Shown here: positions 34,148 to 43,296 of the stretch, in pieces
Layout: each line of letters opens with the position of its first letter
Position numbering within the stretch: the stretch's first letter is position 1
NCBI GenBank assembly: GCA_031548545.1
Contig: JAVBQY010000017.1
Location: 1 to 64,000, forward strand
Direction: 5' to 3'
Length of the DNA: 64,000 nt
DNA from: UBA932 sp031548545
GTDB taxonomy: Bacteria > Bacteroidota > Bacteroidia > Bacteroidales > UBA932
Made by a program: the position numbers and the translations under genes
Notes under the pieces: generated by a model
What the model was told of the DNA's origin: nothing
Seen by the model: only the letters and a program-made list of their open reading frames with translations
The model's database searches: none

Positions 34148-34932
34148 TGAATAATAGCTACAATGTATATATAGATGCTATGGAAAAAAATCGTTGTGTA
34201 CAATGCGGTGCGGAGAATGATGCCGGCCTGAAATATTGTAAAGCCTGTGGTTTTACCTTACCCAGGCTTGAGCCTGAACGGAGGCGTAACACCGTGCCTT
34301 TACGGCCGAATAAGGACAGGGCGCAGATGGCGGTGATATGGCTGTGGATCTTTCTGCTGTTACAAATACCTGCAACGTTTATAAGCGGATTGTGGTCGCA
34401 AATTTCGTATGTGATTATCTACAGCGAGCATATTCCTTTGGCTGCGATAACCGCTACTATGTTGGCGCAACTGCTGTTGGGATTCTTGGTCATTACTGTT
34501 TCTATCTTTTCCATGATCACCTTCTTGATGTGGTTTCACCGCGCTTATTACAACTTGCGCCAACTAAAAGGGCAAGGCTTGCTATACCGTACCGGCTGGG
34601 CTACCGGCGCCTGGTTCGTCCCCATTCTTCATTTATACAGGCCTTACAGGATGATGAATGAGTTGTTCCGTGAGTCCAAACGTATATTGGAGGAAAGAGG
34701 AAATACAGTGAAATTACCGCGGAATATATCCATCTGGTGGTGGCTCTCTATTTTTATATCCGTATTACCTACAATGCCGCTCGTAGTGGCGACAAGTCTG
34801 CAGCTGAGCTTTCCGCCGGCCCTGGCCACCGGCCTGCAGGGGGCACAATGGGGACTGCAGTTGGTAAATTGGTTCCTGACCGTAAAAATTATCAGGAATT
34901 ACTCGAAAATAGAACGCCTGCTGTCGGAATAG
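34147..34932 (+). CDS. Zinc-ribbon plus DUF4328 membrane protein
   Basis: A 261-residue protein. The N-terminus has a four-Cys zinc ribbon (CVQCGAENDAGLKYCKACGF). Several membrane segments follow (about 60-85, 105-130, 195-220, 225-245) with the DUF4328 pattern ITFLMWFHRAYYNLRQLKGQGLLYRTGWATGAWFVP broken over the membrane. The ATG at 34147 overlaps the preceding stop (TAATG). An inner ATG at 34180, just before the ribbon, is an equally likely start. Function unknown. Confidence 0.82.
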   Translation: MNNSYNVYIDAMEKNRCVQCGAENDAGLKYCKACGFTLPRLEPERRRNTVPLRPNKDRAQMAVIWLWIFLLLQIPATFISGLWSQISYVIIYSEHIPLAAITATMLAQLLLGFLVITVSIFSMITFLMWFHRAYYNLRQLKGQGLLYRTGWATGAWFVPILHLYRPYRMMNELFRESKRILEERGNTVKLPRNISIWWWLSIFISVLPTMPLVVATSLQLSFPPALATGLQGAQWGLQLVNWFLTVKIIRNYSKIERLLSE

Positions 34933-34960
34933 AAAATTTCGAGGCTTTTCGGCTATATTT

Positions 34961-35620
34961 TTAGGGCAAGAAATCTACCGTCCCTGTGGCTATGTGGTAG
35001 ATGGCGCCCACAATGGTGATTTCGCCATCTGCAAATAGCGCTGCCAGTATGGGATCGGAAGTTTGTAGTTGTTGCATCACATAGCGTATATGTGATATGG
35101 TGCAACGTTCAAGCGGATCTCCCGGACATTGGAGTAAATCGTGTTGCTCGGGCTCTGCTTTGATGGCATCAACGATTTGTGCAATATGACCGGGCACATC
35201 ATTGTCGTGGGCATGTTCGATAAATGTTTTTATGGCGCCACAATTATCATGGCCCATTACAATGATGAGTTTAGCGCCCAAATGTTCAGCCGCATATTCT
35301 ATACTTCCCATTTCCAGATCGCCCACCACATGGCCGGCTGTGCGTACAGTGAAGATGTCGCCCAAACCCTGGTCAAAAATGATTTCGGGCGGTATGCGGG
35401 AATCCGAGCAACTTACCACTACGGCAAATGGTGATTGTCCGTCGGTCAATGCATGAAGCCGGATACTGTCTTGGTGTTGGTGAGTGGCCTGACCCTTATA
35501 AAATCGCTGGTTCCCCTCACAAAGCTGTTGTAGAAAACGATTTGTATTTTCATGTTCCCCGGCAAAAGCCAGGGATACAGATACAAAGAGTATATATAGG
35601 GATAGGGTGATTTTTTTCAT
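34961..35620 (-). CDS. Exported beta-class carbonic anhydrase
   Basis: Interconverts CO2 and bicarbonate. The 219-residue protein has zinc ligands in VVSCSDSRIPPE (Cys, with the Asp-Arg dyad) and MGHDNCGAI (His, Cys), with the family's FTVRTAGHVVG stretch. The signal peptide (MKKITLSLYILFVSVSLAFA) sends it to the periplasm, less usual for the beta class. It is the last gene of a leftward run beginning with the CotH-like gene, 22 bases after the PNPOx-like gene. It may supply bicarbonate to CO2-fixing steps such as PEP carboxykinase; this is speculation. Confidence 0.93.
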   Translation of the reverse strand: MKKITLSLYILFVSVSLAFAGEHENTNRFLQQLCEGNQRFYKGQATHQHQDSIRLHALTDGQSPFAVVVSCSDSRIPPEIIFDQGLGDIFTVRTAGHVVGDLEMGSIEYAAEHLGAKLIIVMGHDNCGAIKTFIEHAHDNDVPGHIAQIVDAIKAEPEQHDLLQCPGDPLERCTISHIRYVMQQLQTSDPILAALFADGEITIVGAIYHIATGTVDFLP

Positions 35621-35642
35621 AATGTACTTCGCGTCCTACCTA

Positions 35643-36032
35643 CTATAATGTCTGCGTTGCTTTAACGACTGTAATCTCTAATACTCTTGACAGAAAGGGA
35701 TATTTTTCTTTCATCATATCATAGTCTTTGCCGGAGGTAAGATACTTGGCCGTACCATTCACCAAAAATCCTGTACCCTGATAATCTTTATGTCCCAATA
35801 CATTCCGGCTGCCCAAGGTCAATTTTACACGATCATTGGTTTCTACATTTTTCTGTGTTTTCCGGAATCCTGCGGCGGGGATTAATATGCGTTCGTCTTC
35901 GGTTATAACAAGGTAGGAGTTCCAGGTATTGGCCACGTGAGCATCTCCCTCGGCCCATGAGACGACAGATACGACGCCTTCATGTTTAAGTACTTCGTGG
36001 AATTTTTGGGATAATTTATTTGAATTTTCCAT
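35643..36032 (-). CDS. Pyridoxamine-5'-phosphate-oxidase-like FMN-binding protein
   Basis: A 129-residue split-barrel protein of the PNPOx-like group (VSVVSWAEGDAHVANTW, ERILIPAAGFRKTQKNVETN, GTGFLVNGTAKYL). Such small proteins bind FMN or F420 and reduce varied substrates. The actual reaction is not predictable. It sits between the VOC and carbonic anhydrase genes in the same direction. Confidence 0.85.
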   Translation of the reverse strand: MENSNKLSQKFHEVLKHEGVVSVVSWAEGDAHVANTWNSYLVITEDERILIPAAGFRKTQKNVETNDRVKLTLGSRNVLGHKDYQGTGFLVNGTAKYLTSGKDYDMMKEKYPFLSRVLEITVVKATQTL

Positions 36033-36080
36033 GTATTAAATTTGAGTGTTTTGGGTTTTGATGTTCGCCTGGTGTCCCGC

Positions 36081-36482
36081 TTATTCTGTTGCTAAAGGCG
36101 TAAAAAGCTCTATCAGGTTGTCTTCCGGATCGCGGAAGTGTACCACCCGGATGCCCCAATCGGGCATGTCGGTGGGCTGGTTAATGAAACGGACGCCTTT
36201 GGCCAACAGTGTTTGATACTTTTCATCCACATTTTCGACTTCAAATGACACCAATGATTTTTCACGGTAGCCTGACGGCTGTGACTTGTCTGCGTTGCCC
36301 ACTGCGGGGGCCATATAGTCCGACAGGAATAGGGCAAAACCTTCGATGCCCTCCGCGACTTTAAACGAGGCATAACAGCCGTCTTCATCACCCCAGTTCG
36401 GCTCGAATCCCAGCGTTTCGGTATAAAATTTGAAACAGGTTTTGTAGTCTTTAACCAGTAGTCTTACGTTGTTGAATTTCAT
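36081..36482 (-). CDS. VOC superfamily (glyoxalase/dioxygenase fold) protein
   Basis: A 133-residue protein with paired beta-alpha-beta-beta-beta modules. MKFNNVRLLVKDYKTCFKFY starts the first and VRFINQPTDMPDWGIRVVHFRDPEDNLIELF closes the second with a probable metal-binding Glu. VOC members include glyoxalases, antibiotic-binding and ring-cleaving proteins. No specific role can be assigned. It starts 1 base after the permease stop. Confidence 0.88.
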   Translation of the reverse strand: MKFNNVRLLVKDYKTCFKFYTETLGFEPNWGDEDGCYASFKVAEGIEGFALFLSDYMAPAVGNADKSQPSGYREKSLVSFEVENVDEKYQTLLAKGVRFINQPTDMPDWGIRVVHFRDPEDNLIELFTPLATE

Positions 36483-36483
36483 G

Positions 36484-37929
36484 TTATTGCTTGTTTAGTT
36501 TACTGTGTTTCATTCCGTAACTGAAATAGATGATGAATCCGATGACGGTCCAGCAGAGTAGCCGGAACCAGGAACTGGCCGATAGCGCTGTCATTTGCAT
36601 CATGCAGATGCCGGCGCCTAACAGCGGCACGAAGGGCATCAGCGGGGTTTTGAAGGGACGGTTCAGGTCCGGGCGTGTTTTGCGCAATATAAGGATTGAT
36701 ATACACACGACAGCAAAGGCCATTAACGTTCCTATAGACACCAGCTCGCTGAGTACCTGTAGCGGAAGAATACCTGCAATCAATGCCGTCAGCAGGGCGG
36801 CTATGATAGTGGCGTTTTTAGGAGTGCCCCGTTTGGTATCTACTTTGGCAAACAAGGGGGGGAGTAAGCCGTCTTTTGCGATGGCGTAGTAGATACGTGA
36901 CTGCCCCATCATCATCACCAGAATGACGGAACTCAAGCCGGCAACAGCGCCTAATTTTATAAAGGGGCTCAGCCAGGCCAGGCCTGATCCGGCCTTGTCA
37001 ATCGCCAGGCCGATGGGAGCCGGTACACCGAGTTCCGTATAGTTGACAATGCCGGTTAGCACCGCCGTGACAATAATGTATAATACGGCGCAGATGACCA
37101 GAGACCAGAGTATCCCTTTAGGCATGTCTTTTTGTGGATTTTTAGTTTCCTGCGCGGCGGTAGACAGGGCGTCAAAACCGAGGTAGGCAAAGAAGACTAC
37201 GCCGGCGCCACGGAGTATACCGCTCCAGCCGAAGTGCCCGAATACACCGGTGTTCTCCGGAATATAAGGGGTCCAGTTATCGGTATCAATATAAGATATG
37301 CCGAAGGCGATGAATAACAGAATAACCGTCAACTTGATCACGACGATGATGTTATTAATCCGGGCGGATTCTTGCATGCCGCCGATCAGTAATGCGGAAA
37401 CCAGGGCAAGGATAAATACCGCCGGGAAATTCAGGAAGCTGCCGGTCCATACCCATTGGTCATTGACGATGGTGAAGGCCGACTGGCTGAGCTGAGGCGG
37501 CAGGGGAAAGCCCCAGCCTTCGAACAGGCTGCCTACGTAGCCGGACCAGCCGACGGCTACGCTGGCGCATGAAAATATGTATTCCAGTACCAGGGTCCAG
37601 CCTATGAACCAGGCCGGGATTTCTCCTAAGGTGGCGTAGCTGTACGAATAAACACTTCCGGAGACAGGGATCATGGCTGCAAATTCGGCGTAACAGAGCC
37701 CTGCCATAACGCATCCGATGGCGGAGATAATAAAAGAAATGGTTAGGGCGGGGCCGGCATAGTCGGCTGCCGCCTGGCCGGTGATAACAAAAATGCCCGT
37801 ACCCACAATGGCGCCTATTCCCAGCGCTATAAGATGACGGGCCGTAAGCGTCCGTTTCAATCCGTCTTTGCCGCTTTCGACGTCTTGCAGCATGGCTGAA
37901 ATGTCCTTGGTCTTGAAAAAGTTTTTCAT
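36484..37929 (-). CDS. APC-family amino acid permease
   Basis: A 481-residue inner-membrane protein with about 12 helices. It has the family stretches LTARHLIALGIGAIVGTGIFVITGQAAADYAGPA, which is the substrate-binding GxG loop in helix 1, and VFFAYLGFDALSTAAQETKNPQKDMPKGI. The pattern matches the cationic amino acid transporter-like (YfnA/CAT) group. Exact substrate unknown. Its ATG overlaps the HAD gene stop by four bases (ATGA), so the two are coupled. Confidence 0.93.
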   Translation of the reverse strand: MKNFFKTKDISAMLQDVESGKDGLKRTLTARHLIALGIGAIVGTGIFVITGQAAADYAGPALTISFIISAIGCVMAGLCYAEFAAMIPVSGSVYSYSYATLGEIPAWFIGWTLVLEYIFSCASVAVGWSGYVGSLFEGWGFPLPPQLSQSAFTIVNDQWVWTGSFLNFPAVFILALVSALLIGGMQESARINNIIVVIKLTVILLFIAFGISYIDTDNWTPYIPENTGVFGHFGWSGILRGAGVVFFAYLGFDALSTAAQETKNPQKDMPKGILWSLVICAVLYIIVTAVLTGIVNYTELGVPAPIGLAIDKAGSGLAWLSPFIKLGAVAGLSSVILVMMMGQSRIYYAIAKDGLLPPLFAKVDTKRGTPKNATIIAALLTALIAGILPLQVLSELVSIGTLMAFAVVCISILILRKTRPDLNRPFKTPLMPFVPLLGAGICMMQMTALSASSWFRLLCWTVIGFIIYFSYGMKHSKLNKQ

Positions 37930-38786
37930 AAGTTTAGTTTTTCAAAATCGTTTTTGTGGCTGTTTTCAAGTAGCTCAAAATCAGCATCAGACTTCATCTT
38001 GGCGATAATTGTGCTGACTATGCGGTATATCTCGCTACCGGCAGTATAGTCGGCCGGACAGACAAAGTTAACGCGTCCTTCGGCAATCAGCTGCCGTGCG
38101 CGGTGTTGTTTTACGGCATCGCCCGGCTTATGTACGGCAATAGCGTAGCCACCCTGCTGCTTGACCAACTTCATGCAGGGAATATCGGTTTCGCCATCTC
38201 CGAAATAAATCATGCGGGAGAAGGGGATGGGCCGTTCTTCATGCGGGGTATAACGGTTTACGGCCTTATTGTCACTGATGCTTTCTATCCCTTTGTTGAT
38301 CTTGAACAGGAATTGTGTCTTGGTGCTGAAATCCACGGCTACGGCCGGGAATACGGCTTCGCCCTTTTCGTAATAGAAGGAGCAGGCGTAAATTTTTTTG
38401 AATTCATGGGCAATGGGGGTGCCCTCAATCATCTCACGGAGTCCGGAAGAATTGATGTAATGCGCTATCCGTACGCCCTTAGCGGCGCCATAGGCATTGA
38501 TCAGGCTAAACCATTGCGTTACGCCGTTGTACAATTCCACCTGTGCGCCGAATTGCCGGAAATCTTCTTTGCGGAGGGCTATGCCGGAAGTCCTGGCTTC
38601 ATCAATCATCACCTTCATATAGGCCAGGATACCGCTGGCGTCATGCTCTTCGGCGCTTTTGTTGCACTTCTCCCAAAACTCTCCGGTATTTTTGCCTAAG
38701 GCCTGGATAAAGCCGAAGTCCTGCATGTTGCCCGGTGAGAGGGTGCCGTCAAAGTCATAAATAAGGGCGATAACCGGTAGATTCAT
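37926..38786 (-). CDS. HAD-superfamily hydrolase
   Basis: A 286-residue phosphatase-like protein. Motif I YDFDGTLSPGNM carries the nucleophile and acid aspartates. Motif II is near IAHYINSSG. Motif IV FGDGETDIPCMKLV binds Mg. A helical cap of about 100 residues follows motif I. Substrate unknown. Upstream is the CotH-like gene (13-base gap). Downstream it overlaps the permease gene. Confidence 0.9.
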   Translation of the reverse strand: MNLPVIALIYDFDGTLSPGNMQDFGFIQALGKNTGEFWEKCNKSAEEHDASGILAYMKVMIDEARTSGIALRKEDFRQFGAQVELYNGVTQWFSLINAYGAAKGVRIAHYINSSGLREMIEGTPIAHEFKKIYACSFYYEKGEAVFPAVAVDFSTKTQFLFKINKGIESISDNKAVNRYTPHEERPIPFSRMIYFGDGETDIPCMKLVKQQGGYAIAVHKPGDAVKQHRARQLIAEGRVNFVCPADYTAGSEIYRIVSTIIAKMKSDADFELLENSHKNDFEKLNL

Positions 38787-38799
38787 GTTTCGCCTGGAA

Positions 38800-40356
38800 T
38801 TAAAATTTATTGATTTCCCTGTCCATAAGGCTTATCCGTGCATTGATCCAGTTTTTCATTTTTATGATTTCCGCATCATAGTTCGGGGTGTAGCCTCCTC
38901 CTTCCCATTGCTTACGCTCATTGGCCCAGGCCTTAAAATTTTCTGCTTGTGATAATTGCAATTCGGCTGCACGGGCCGTAATGAATGTCTCGAGGCGGCT
39001 GCTTATAGGGCCCTTCATGGCATTCCACCGGTCTTTATACTGTTGGCGGAATTGAGGGTCCTTGAAAAAGTGATTGAAGAACCTGGAGCCCACCGGCCGG
39101 TCTGCCGGCACATTGTTGTTATAGAAAAGCATAAAATTGCTGGTGAAATAGATGAAGGTTTGCCAGCCTTTGTATCCGAATCCCCAGTCGAAGTCCCATA
39201 GGGGACCCATGAATATTTTGCCGGTGGCGTCACGATACATGTAGGTACTGCGGGGGTTTTGAGGTTCCCAGTTCTGGCAGACTTCATGAATCAGCAGGTA
39301 GTCTATAAGTGATGGTATATCGATCAGCTCTTCGTATCCGTTATTGGGGAAACGGGGTGAGGCCAGGCTGTCTTCCAACTGATGAAAGGCCGCTTTGATG
39401 AAATCCATTTCCGGGGTGGCGGTAATTTCCGGTGATTTTACCATAACAGGCATTTGCCAGCGATTGGAGTAGAATTGCCATTCTTCGTCCATGTGGTTGT
39501 CCAGTTCAATCAGAAAGCCGTTGTTTTTGTCTATATTGACCCGGTTTTCGGCCACCTCTACCTGTTCTGTGAGGGTATAGTTACCCATATAGCTGTCGTT
39601 GAGAAAGACTTCCACATGATGGGCATGGTTGGTGTATGGCATATGGAACAAGTCTCCCAGCTCAAAGGCTATATCATTCATGATAAGCGTGGGATCCTGG
39701 TAATTGGCCAGTAATACCCATTTCTTCTCGGCGCCTAAACCCATAAGGGATGTTTTCTTGTCGAATTTAAGCCGGTAGGGTTTTTTGGGATAACCCCAGG
39801 TGGTGTTTCCACGCCCCCGGATATTCACTTCTTTGTTCATCAGATAAGCGGCCTGGGTATTGCTTATGGTGATAGTAGCCGGCACTTCTGTTTCCTTGCT
39901 GGTTACTGCGGCATGGTTTTTAGTGTTGATTCTGAAGACCGGCAGGCCGGTAACCAAAGGACCGTTGAATTTCAGGCTGTAGGTGCGGCTACTTCCGTCG
40001 CTGCCTGTTAATACATAGTGTGTTTGTTTTTTGTAGTTGAACGTTGTGGTGTTGCCGGAAAGCACCCGGCCGTCCAGGCTGACCTTGGTATGGTTGCTGT
40101 TGGTCGTGTAAAGAGCTGTTAATGAGTCTGGATTATCTATCCACGACTGGGTTTTAATGATGATTTCGCTATCCGTGATAGTGGCTGCCGTGAGCTTGTT
40201 GAGTCCGGGATTGCTTGCCGGAAGAAGCTGGAATGTCGTGAAGCGGTTGCCCGAAGCGGGTTCCGGCTCTGGTTGGGGTGGGGGCACTTCTTTGCTGCAT
40301 GCCGCTACGATTAAAAGACAGAGTACTGCGAAGATGGTTCTTGTATTGGTGTTCAT
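38800..40356 (-). CDS. CotH-like kinase family lipoprotein
   Basis: A 518-residue lipoprotein (signal ending LLIVAACSKE, Cys20) with a Pro/Glu linker, an Ig-like region (about 35-140) and a CotH domain (about 170-480). CotH marks are RGRGNTTWGYPKKPYRLKFD, LANYQDPTLIMNDIAFEL and GPLWDFDWGFG. In spore formers CotH phosphorylates coat proteins using an atypical kinase fold. In Bacteroidota such lipoproteins sit outside the cell, where ATP is scarce, so the activity is uncertain. First gene of the six-gene leftward run. A promoter lies at 40399-40429. Confidence 0.88.
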   Translation of the reverse strand: MNTNTRTIFAVLCLLIVAACSKEVPPPQPEPEPASGNRFTTFQLLPASNPGLNKLTAATITDSEIIIKTQSWIDNPDSLTALYTTNSNHTKVSLDGRVLSGNTTTFNYKKQTHYVLTGSDGSSRTYSLKFNGPLVTGLPVFRINTKNHAAVTSKETEVPATITISNTQAAYLMNKEVNIRGRGNTTWGYPKKPYRLKFDKKTSLMGLGAEKKWVLLANYQDPTLIMNDIAFELGDLFHMPYTNHAHHVEVFLNDSYMGNYTLTEQVEVAENRVNIDKNNGFLIELDNHMDEEWQFYSNRWQMPVMVKSPEITATPEMDFIKAAFHQLEDSLASPRFPNNGYEELIDIPSLIDYLLIHEVCQNWEPQNPRSTYMYRDATGKIFMGPLWDFDWGFGYKGWQTFIYFTSNFMLFYNNNVPADRPVGSRFFNHFFKDPQFRQQYKDRWNAMKGPISSRLETFITARAAELQLSQAENFKAWANERKQWEGGGYTPNYDAEIIKMKNWINARISLMDREINKF

Positions 40357-40398
40357 TGATATAGCCGGGCTGAGTTAATACACTTCTTAGAAAGCTTA

Positions 40399-40429
40399 CA
40401 AAAATAGCAATAAGCTTTATATAAACCAA
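40399..40429 (-). promoter_or_regulatory. Promoter of the CotH-led operon
   Basis: On the minus strand TTG (40429-40427), 20 bases, TATTTTTG (40406-40399) fit the Bacteroidota consensus. They precede the CotH-like gene by about 43 bases. Confidence 0.6.
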
Positions 40430-40509
40430 ATGTATTTTTTATATCTTTGCCGCCCCAATGTATTGAAAAACTATAAGTAAGACGGCCCTGCATTTATTTA
40501 AATTGAAAG

Positions 40510-40878
40510 ATGAAAGCATTATCTACTATCGGACTCCTGATCATATCCAATGTCTTTATGACGCTGGCCTGGTACGGACACTTGAAATTCAAGGAAATGG
40601 ACTGGTTTAGTAATTGGGGGCTGCCGGCTATTATCCTGCTGAGCTGGGGTATCGCTTTTTTTGAATACTGTTTTCAGGTGCCGGCCAACCGTATAGGTTT
40701 TGTAGGCAATGACGGCCCTTTTACCATATGGCAGCTTAAGGTGCTGCAGGAAGTAATCACGCTAACGGTATTTACCTTTTTCACCCTTGTGGTGTTCAAG
40801 AATGAAAGCTTCCGGATGAATCATTTTATAGGATTTATTTTTCTGGTACTGGCCGTCTATTTTATCTTTAAAAAGTAG
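40510..40878 (+). CDS. DMT-family (DUF486) small membrane protein
   Basis: A 122-residue protein with four predicted membrane helices and the DUF486 marks TLAWYGHLKF, FFEYCFQVPANRIG and LKVLQEVITLTVFTFF. This group belongs to the drug/metabolite transporter clan; activity unknown. It is complete and lies alone, with a -7 box TATCTTTG at 40442-40449 and a terminator at 40897-40918. Confidence 0.92.
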   Translation: MKALSTIGLLIISNVFMTLAWYGHLKFKEMDWFSNWGLPAIILLSWGIAFFEYCFQVPANRIGFVGNDGPFTIWQLKVLQEVITLTVFTFFTLVVFKNESFRMNHFIGFIFLVLAVYFIFKK

Positions 40879-40888
40879 GTCAATCTTC

Positions 40889-40923
40889 AAAAAAAAGCCC
40901 CCGGAATCATCCGGAGGCTTTTT
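40889..40923. terminator. Bidirectional terminator between DUF486 and DUF3089 genes
   Basis: GCCCCCGGA (40897-40905) pairs with TCCGGAGGC (40910-40918), one mismatch, over a 4-base loop. An A-run lies on the left and a T-run on the right, serving the two convergent genes. Confidence 0.85.
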
Positions 40924-40946
40924 CCCTAATTAACCTTAAACGTAAA

Positions 40947-41936
40947 TTACCTGTTAAACCACGCATTAACGCGGTCTTCGGCATTTTTGCGGATGCTGTA
41001 GTAATAGAAATCATAGTCACCGCCATGGTAGCAACCACGGGGGAAGGGGCCGCCCAATGAATGTTCGTCGGGGTCAACCGTAGAACATTCTACCACTCCG
41101 CGGCTGGGATTAACCCTGGCGTCAGCGTAGTTGGGTTCATCTACATAGGTGCCCTCGCTGTTTTTAATGTGTGAGGGTAAATTTTCAGCGGCCGTAGCCA
41201 ATGTGTTGTCTGTTTTCCAGTTTACCGGGTTGATGGCAATAGCGCCGTCAAGCAGTACCGGTGTCTTTCCGGTCAGGCCGGGCATTTCTGTATTGTAAGA
41301 AATCACGACACCCAGGTCAGTAGCCGATCTGGCGTATTTAACATGCTGATGGTCATTGTAAAATTGTGTAGTGATAGAGTAGCCGAGTGCATAACAGGCT
41401 ATCATACGTTGATAGACTTCCTGGTTTTCGGCTTTGACAAAATATTTGGAAAGGATGTTAGCTGCCTGTACGGTTCCTTGAGAGTGCGCTGCTATAATGT
41501 ATGGCCGTCCGCCATTGAAGTGCTTGATATAATAATCGAAAGCCGCCAATACGTCATAACAGGGGATGGAGTCATTAATCCTCCGTTGCTCTTCCATAGA
41601 GAGGTCCAAGGTGGCCAGTCCGGTTTGCCGCCATACGGGGGCGAAAATATTGCCGGCTGTTTCAAATGCAGTGGCTTGGCTTTCAAAATGTCCCATGGCA
41701 GCCGTTCTCATTCCCTGGTCGTTAATGTCTGCATAGAGCGGTTCAACGGAGTAATATGCTGTGGGGTATATATAAAAGATATCTACGTTTTTATCAAGGA
41801 CTGTGGGGACTACCAGCCAATTATTCGGGTTGGAATAGTCTGTGGCCGCCGGGGCTGGGGGATTGTCGTTGTCTTTATTACAACTTGTTGAGAAGGCCAG
41901 AATAATGGCAAAGGACAATAGTAGGTTTTTTTTCAT
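40947..41936 (-). CDS. DUF3089 alpha/beta-hydrolase lipoprotein (paralogue 1)
   Basis: A 329-residue lipoprotein (FSTSCNKDN, Cys about 19) followed by the DUF3089 domain. It has DYSNPNNWLVVP, DIFYIYPTAYY, the nucleophile elbow AAHSQGT (Ser) and a C-terminal CSTVDPDEHSLGGPFPRGCYHGGDY region with paired Cys and a probable catalytic His. The fold is a Ser hydrolase; natural substrate unknown. Two paralogues lie at 47846 and 48881. It is divergent from a membrane-anchored AraC regulator gene, 193 bases apart. Confidence 0.9.
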   Translation of the reverse strand: MKKNLLLSFAIILAFSTSCNKDNDNPPAPAATDYSNPNNWLVVPTVLDKNVDIFYIYPTAYYSVEPLYADINDQGMRTAAMGHFESQATAFETAGNIFAPVWRQTGLATLDLSMEEQRRINDSIPCYDVLAAFDYYIKHFNGGRPYIIAAHSQGTVQAANILSKYFVKAENQEVYQRMIACYALGYSITTQFYNDHQHVKYARSATDLGVVISYNTEMPGLTGKTPVLLDGAIAINPVNWKTDNTLATAAENLPSHIKNSEGTYVDEPNYADARVNPSRGVVECSTVDPDEHSLGGPFPRGCYHGGDYDFYYYSIRKNAEDRVNAWFNR

Positions 41937-42070
41937 GTGATAAAGTAATAGGTTATGAATAATTATCCAAAGGTATCGAAATTCATCTAATCAGCGTGTA
42001 AGTCGAATGCCGAAAATGTAAAAAAATACTCCTGTTTTGTAAAATATTGCTATCTTAGCTCTTTCTAAGC

Positions 42071-42102
42071 TTGGAACAAAGCTTGTCTGTATTGTATTTT
42101 TG
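42071..42102 (+). promoter_or_regulatory. Promoter of the AraC-type gene at 42130
   Basis: TTG (42071-42073), 21 bases, TATTTTTG (42095-42102) fit the consensus and set transcription start near 42109. This favours ATG 42130 over the TTG at 42100. Two AAGCTT sites (42067-42072, 42079-42084) bracket the -33 region. Confidence 0.6.
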
Positions 42103-42129
42103 TTCTATAAACAAGTTTTGGTCACACAG

Positions 42130-43296
42130 ATGGAAAATCTAACCTTTTTACAAAATGTAATGTCTCTGGGAATGCTTCTCTTGGCCTGCATTTTTCTTTT
42201 TTTAAGGTCAGGGGGGAGCCGGGCCCGGATGATATTGGCTTTTACGACATTATTCTGGTCTTTGGATTACATTGGCCGTTTGTCGGGCATTATATTCAGG
42301 GGAGCGCCGGTATTGATAGATGATTTCTTTTCCCCTATAGCGTTGATATTTGGAACGGCGTTGATTATCACTATGATCCCATTTGTCTATGAAATTGCCC
42401 GTCCGGGCTGGCTGAACTGGAGGAGAGGATTTCGCCTGCTTATGCCGTGGCTGAGCTTGTCCGTATTTTATATACTGGTTTTATTTATTTTACAAGAGCC
42501 GATAGATAAGTTGCAGCATTTTGGCGACCTACGCTTTTATATTCAACATTTTAATGTATGGTTTCGCTTTGTGTTGCTGCTGCAGATATTTTATTATTTA
42601 TTTGTTTTACATAATATTACGTTTCGTTATAAGGCCTATTACGACCGTTGGTGCCGTGAGAATTATTCTTCAACGGATAAAATGGATATTTCATGGTTGA
42701 AATATGTGGCTATAGGTTGTTCGGGTATTACTATCTGTTTTATACTCATTCTTTTTGGTGCGGGAGCCTGGAGTTATATCTTTCATCAGTTTATGATGCA
42801 GTTTGTAATAGCGGTATGTCTATATCATGCATTGTTGCATGAAAACCCTTATTCTGAGAAGTTCTTTAAGGATACCCTTAGCGAAGAAAAAGCCTTGGTT
42901 GTTAATAATCAGGAGGAAATAAAAAAGACAGAGGCGGATGCCGGCTTTACGGAGAATTTGCCTGTGTACAAAGAAACCGTAGAACAATGGATGGTTAAAG
43001 TACAACCTTACCTGCGGCCGGATTTTAAATTGTTGGATGTGGTTGAAATATTGCCGCTTAACCGATCCTATTTGTCGCGTGTGTTTAATGAAGGCTTTGG
43101 CGCCTCATTCAGCCAGGTGGTTCAGCATTACCGGATGGAGAAGGCGAAATCGCTTTTGCTCGAAGATAACAATTTGACTGTGCAGGAAATAGCCTATCGA
43201 AGCGGCTTTGCCTCGCTTTCTTCATTTCATGCTATTTTTGTGAAAAAAGAGGGGGAAACCCCGAAGTCTTACCGGAAAAACAGAGGAGGACATTAG
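42130..43296 (+). CDS. Membrane-anchored AraC-family transcriptional regulator (copy 1)
   Basis: A 388-residue protein. Residues 1-240 form about six or seven membrane helices. Residues about 285-388 are an AraC DNA-binding domain with two helix-turn-helix units (LPLNRSYLSRVFNEGFGASFSQVVQHYR; LTVQEIAYRSGFASLSSFHAIFVKKEGETPKSYRK, shown in parts). A close paralogue lies at 49959. The membrane part suggests sensing at the envelope. The permease ATG follows the stop codon directly with no gap, so the two are coupled. Possible targets are the divergent DUF3089 gene or the pyrimidine genes. Confidence 0.88.
   Translation: MENLTFLQNVMSLGMLLLACIFLFLRSGGSRARMILAFTTLFWSLDYIGRLSGIIFRGAPVLIDDFFSPIALIFGTALIITMIPFVYEIARPGWLNWRRGFRLLMPWLSLSVFYILVLFILQEPIDKLQHFGDLRFYIQHFNVWFRFVLLLQIFYYLFVLHNITFRYKAYYDRWCRENYSSTDKMDISWLKYVAIGCSGITICFILILFGAGAWSYIFHQFMMQFVIAVCLYHALLHENPYSEKFFKDTLSEEKALVVNNQEEIKKTEADAGFTENLPVYKETVEQWMVKVQPYLRPDFKLLDVVEILPLNRSYLSRVFNEGFGASFSQVVQHYRMEKAKSLLLEDNNLTVQEIAYRSGFASLSSFHAIFVKKEGETPKSYRKNRGGH

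Noticed and set aside
36530..36889. Plus-strand frame of 119 codons
   Set aside because: Antisense to the APC permease; composition is that of a reversed membrane protein.
42100..42129. TTG start of the AraC gene at 42100
   Set aside because: It falls at the -7 box (42095-42102). The ATG at 42130 lies downstream of the expected start site.
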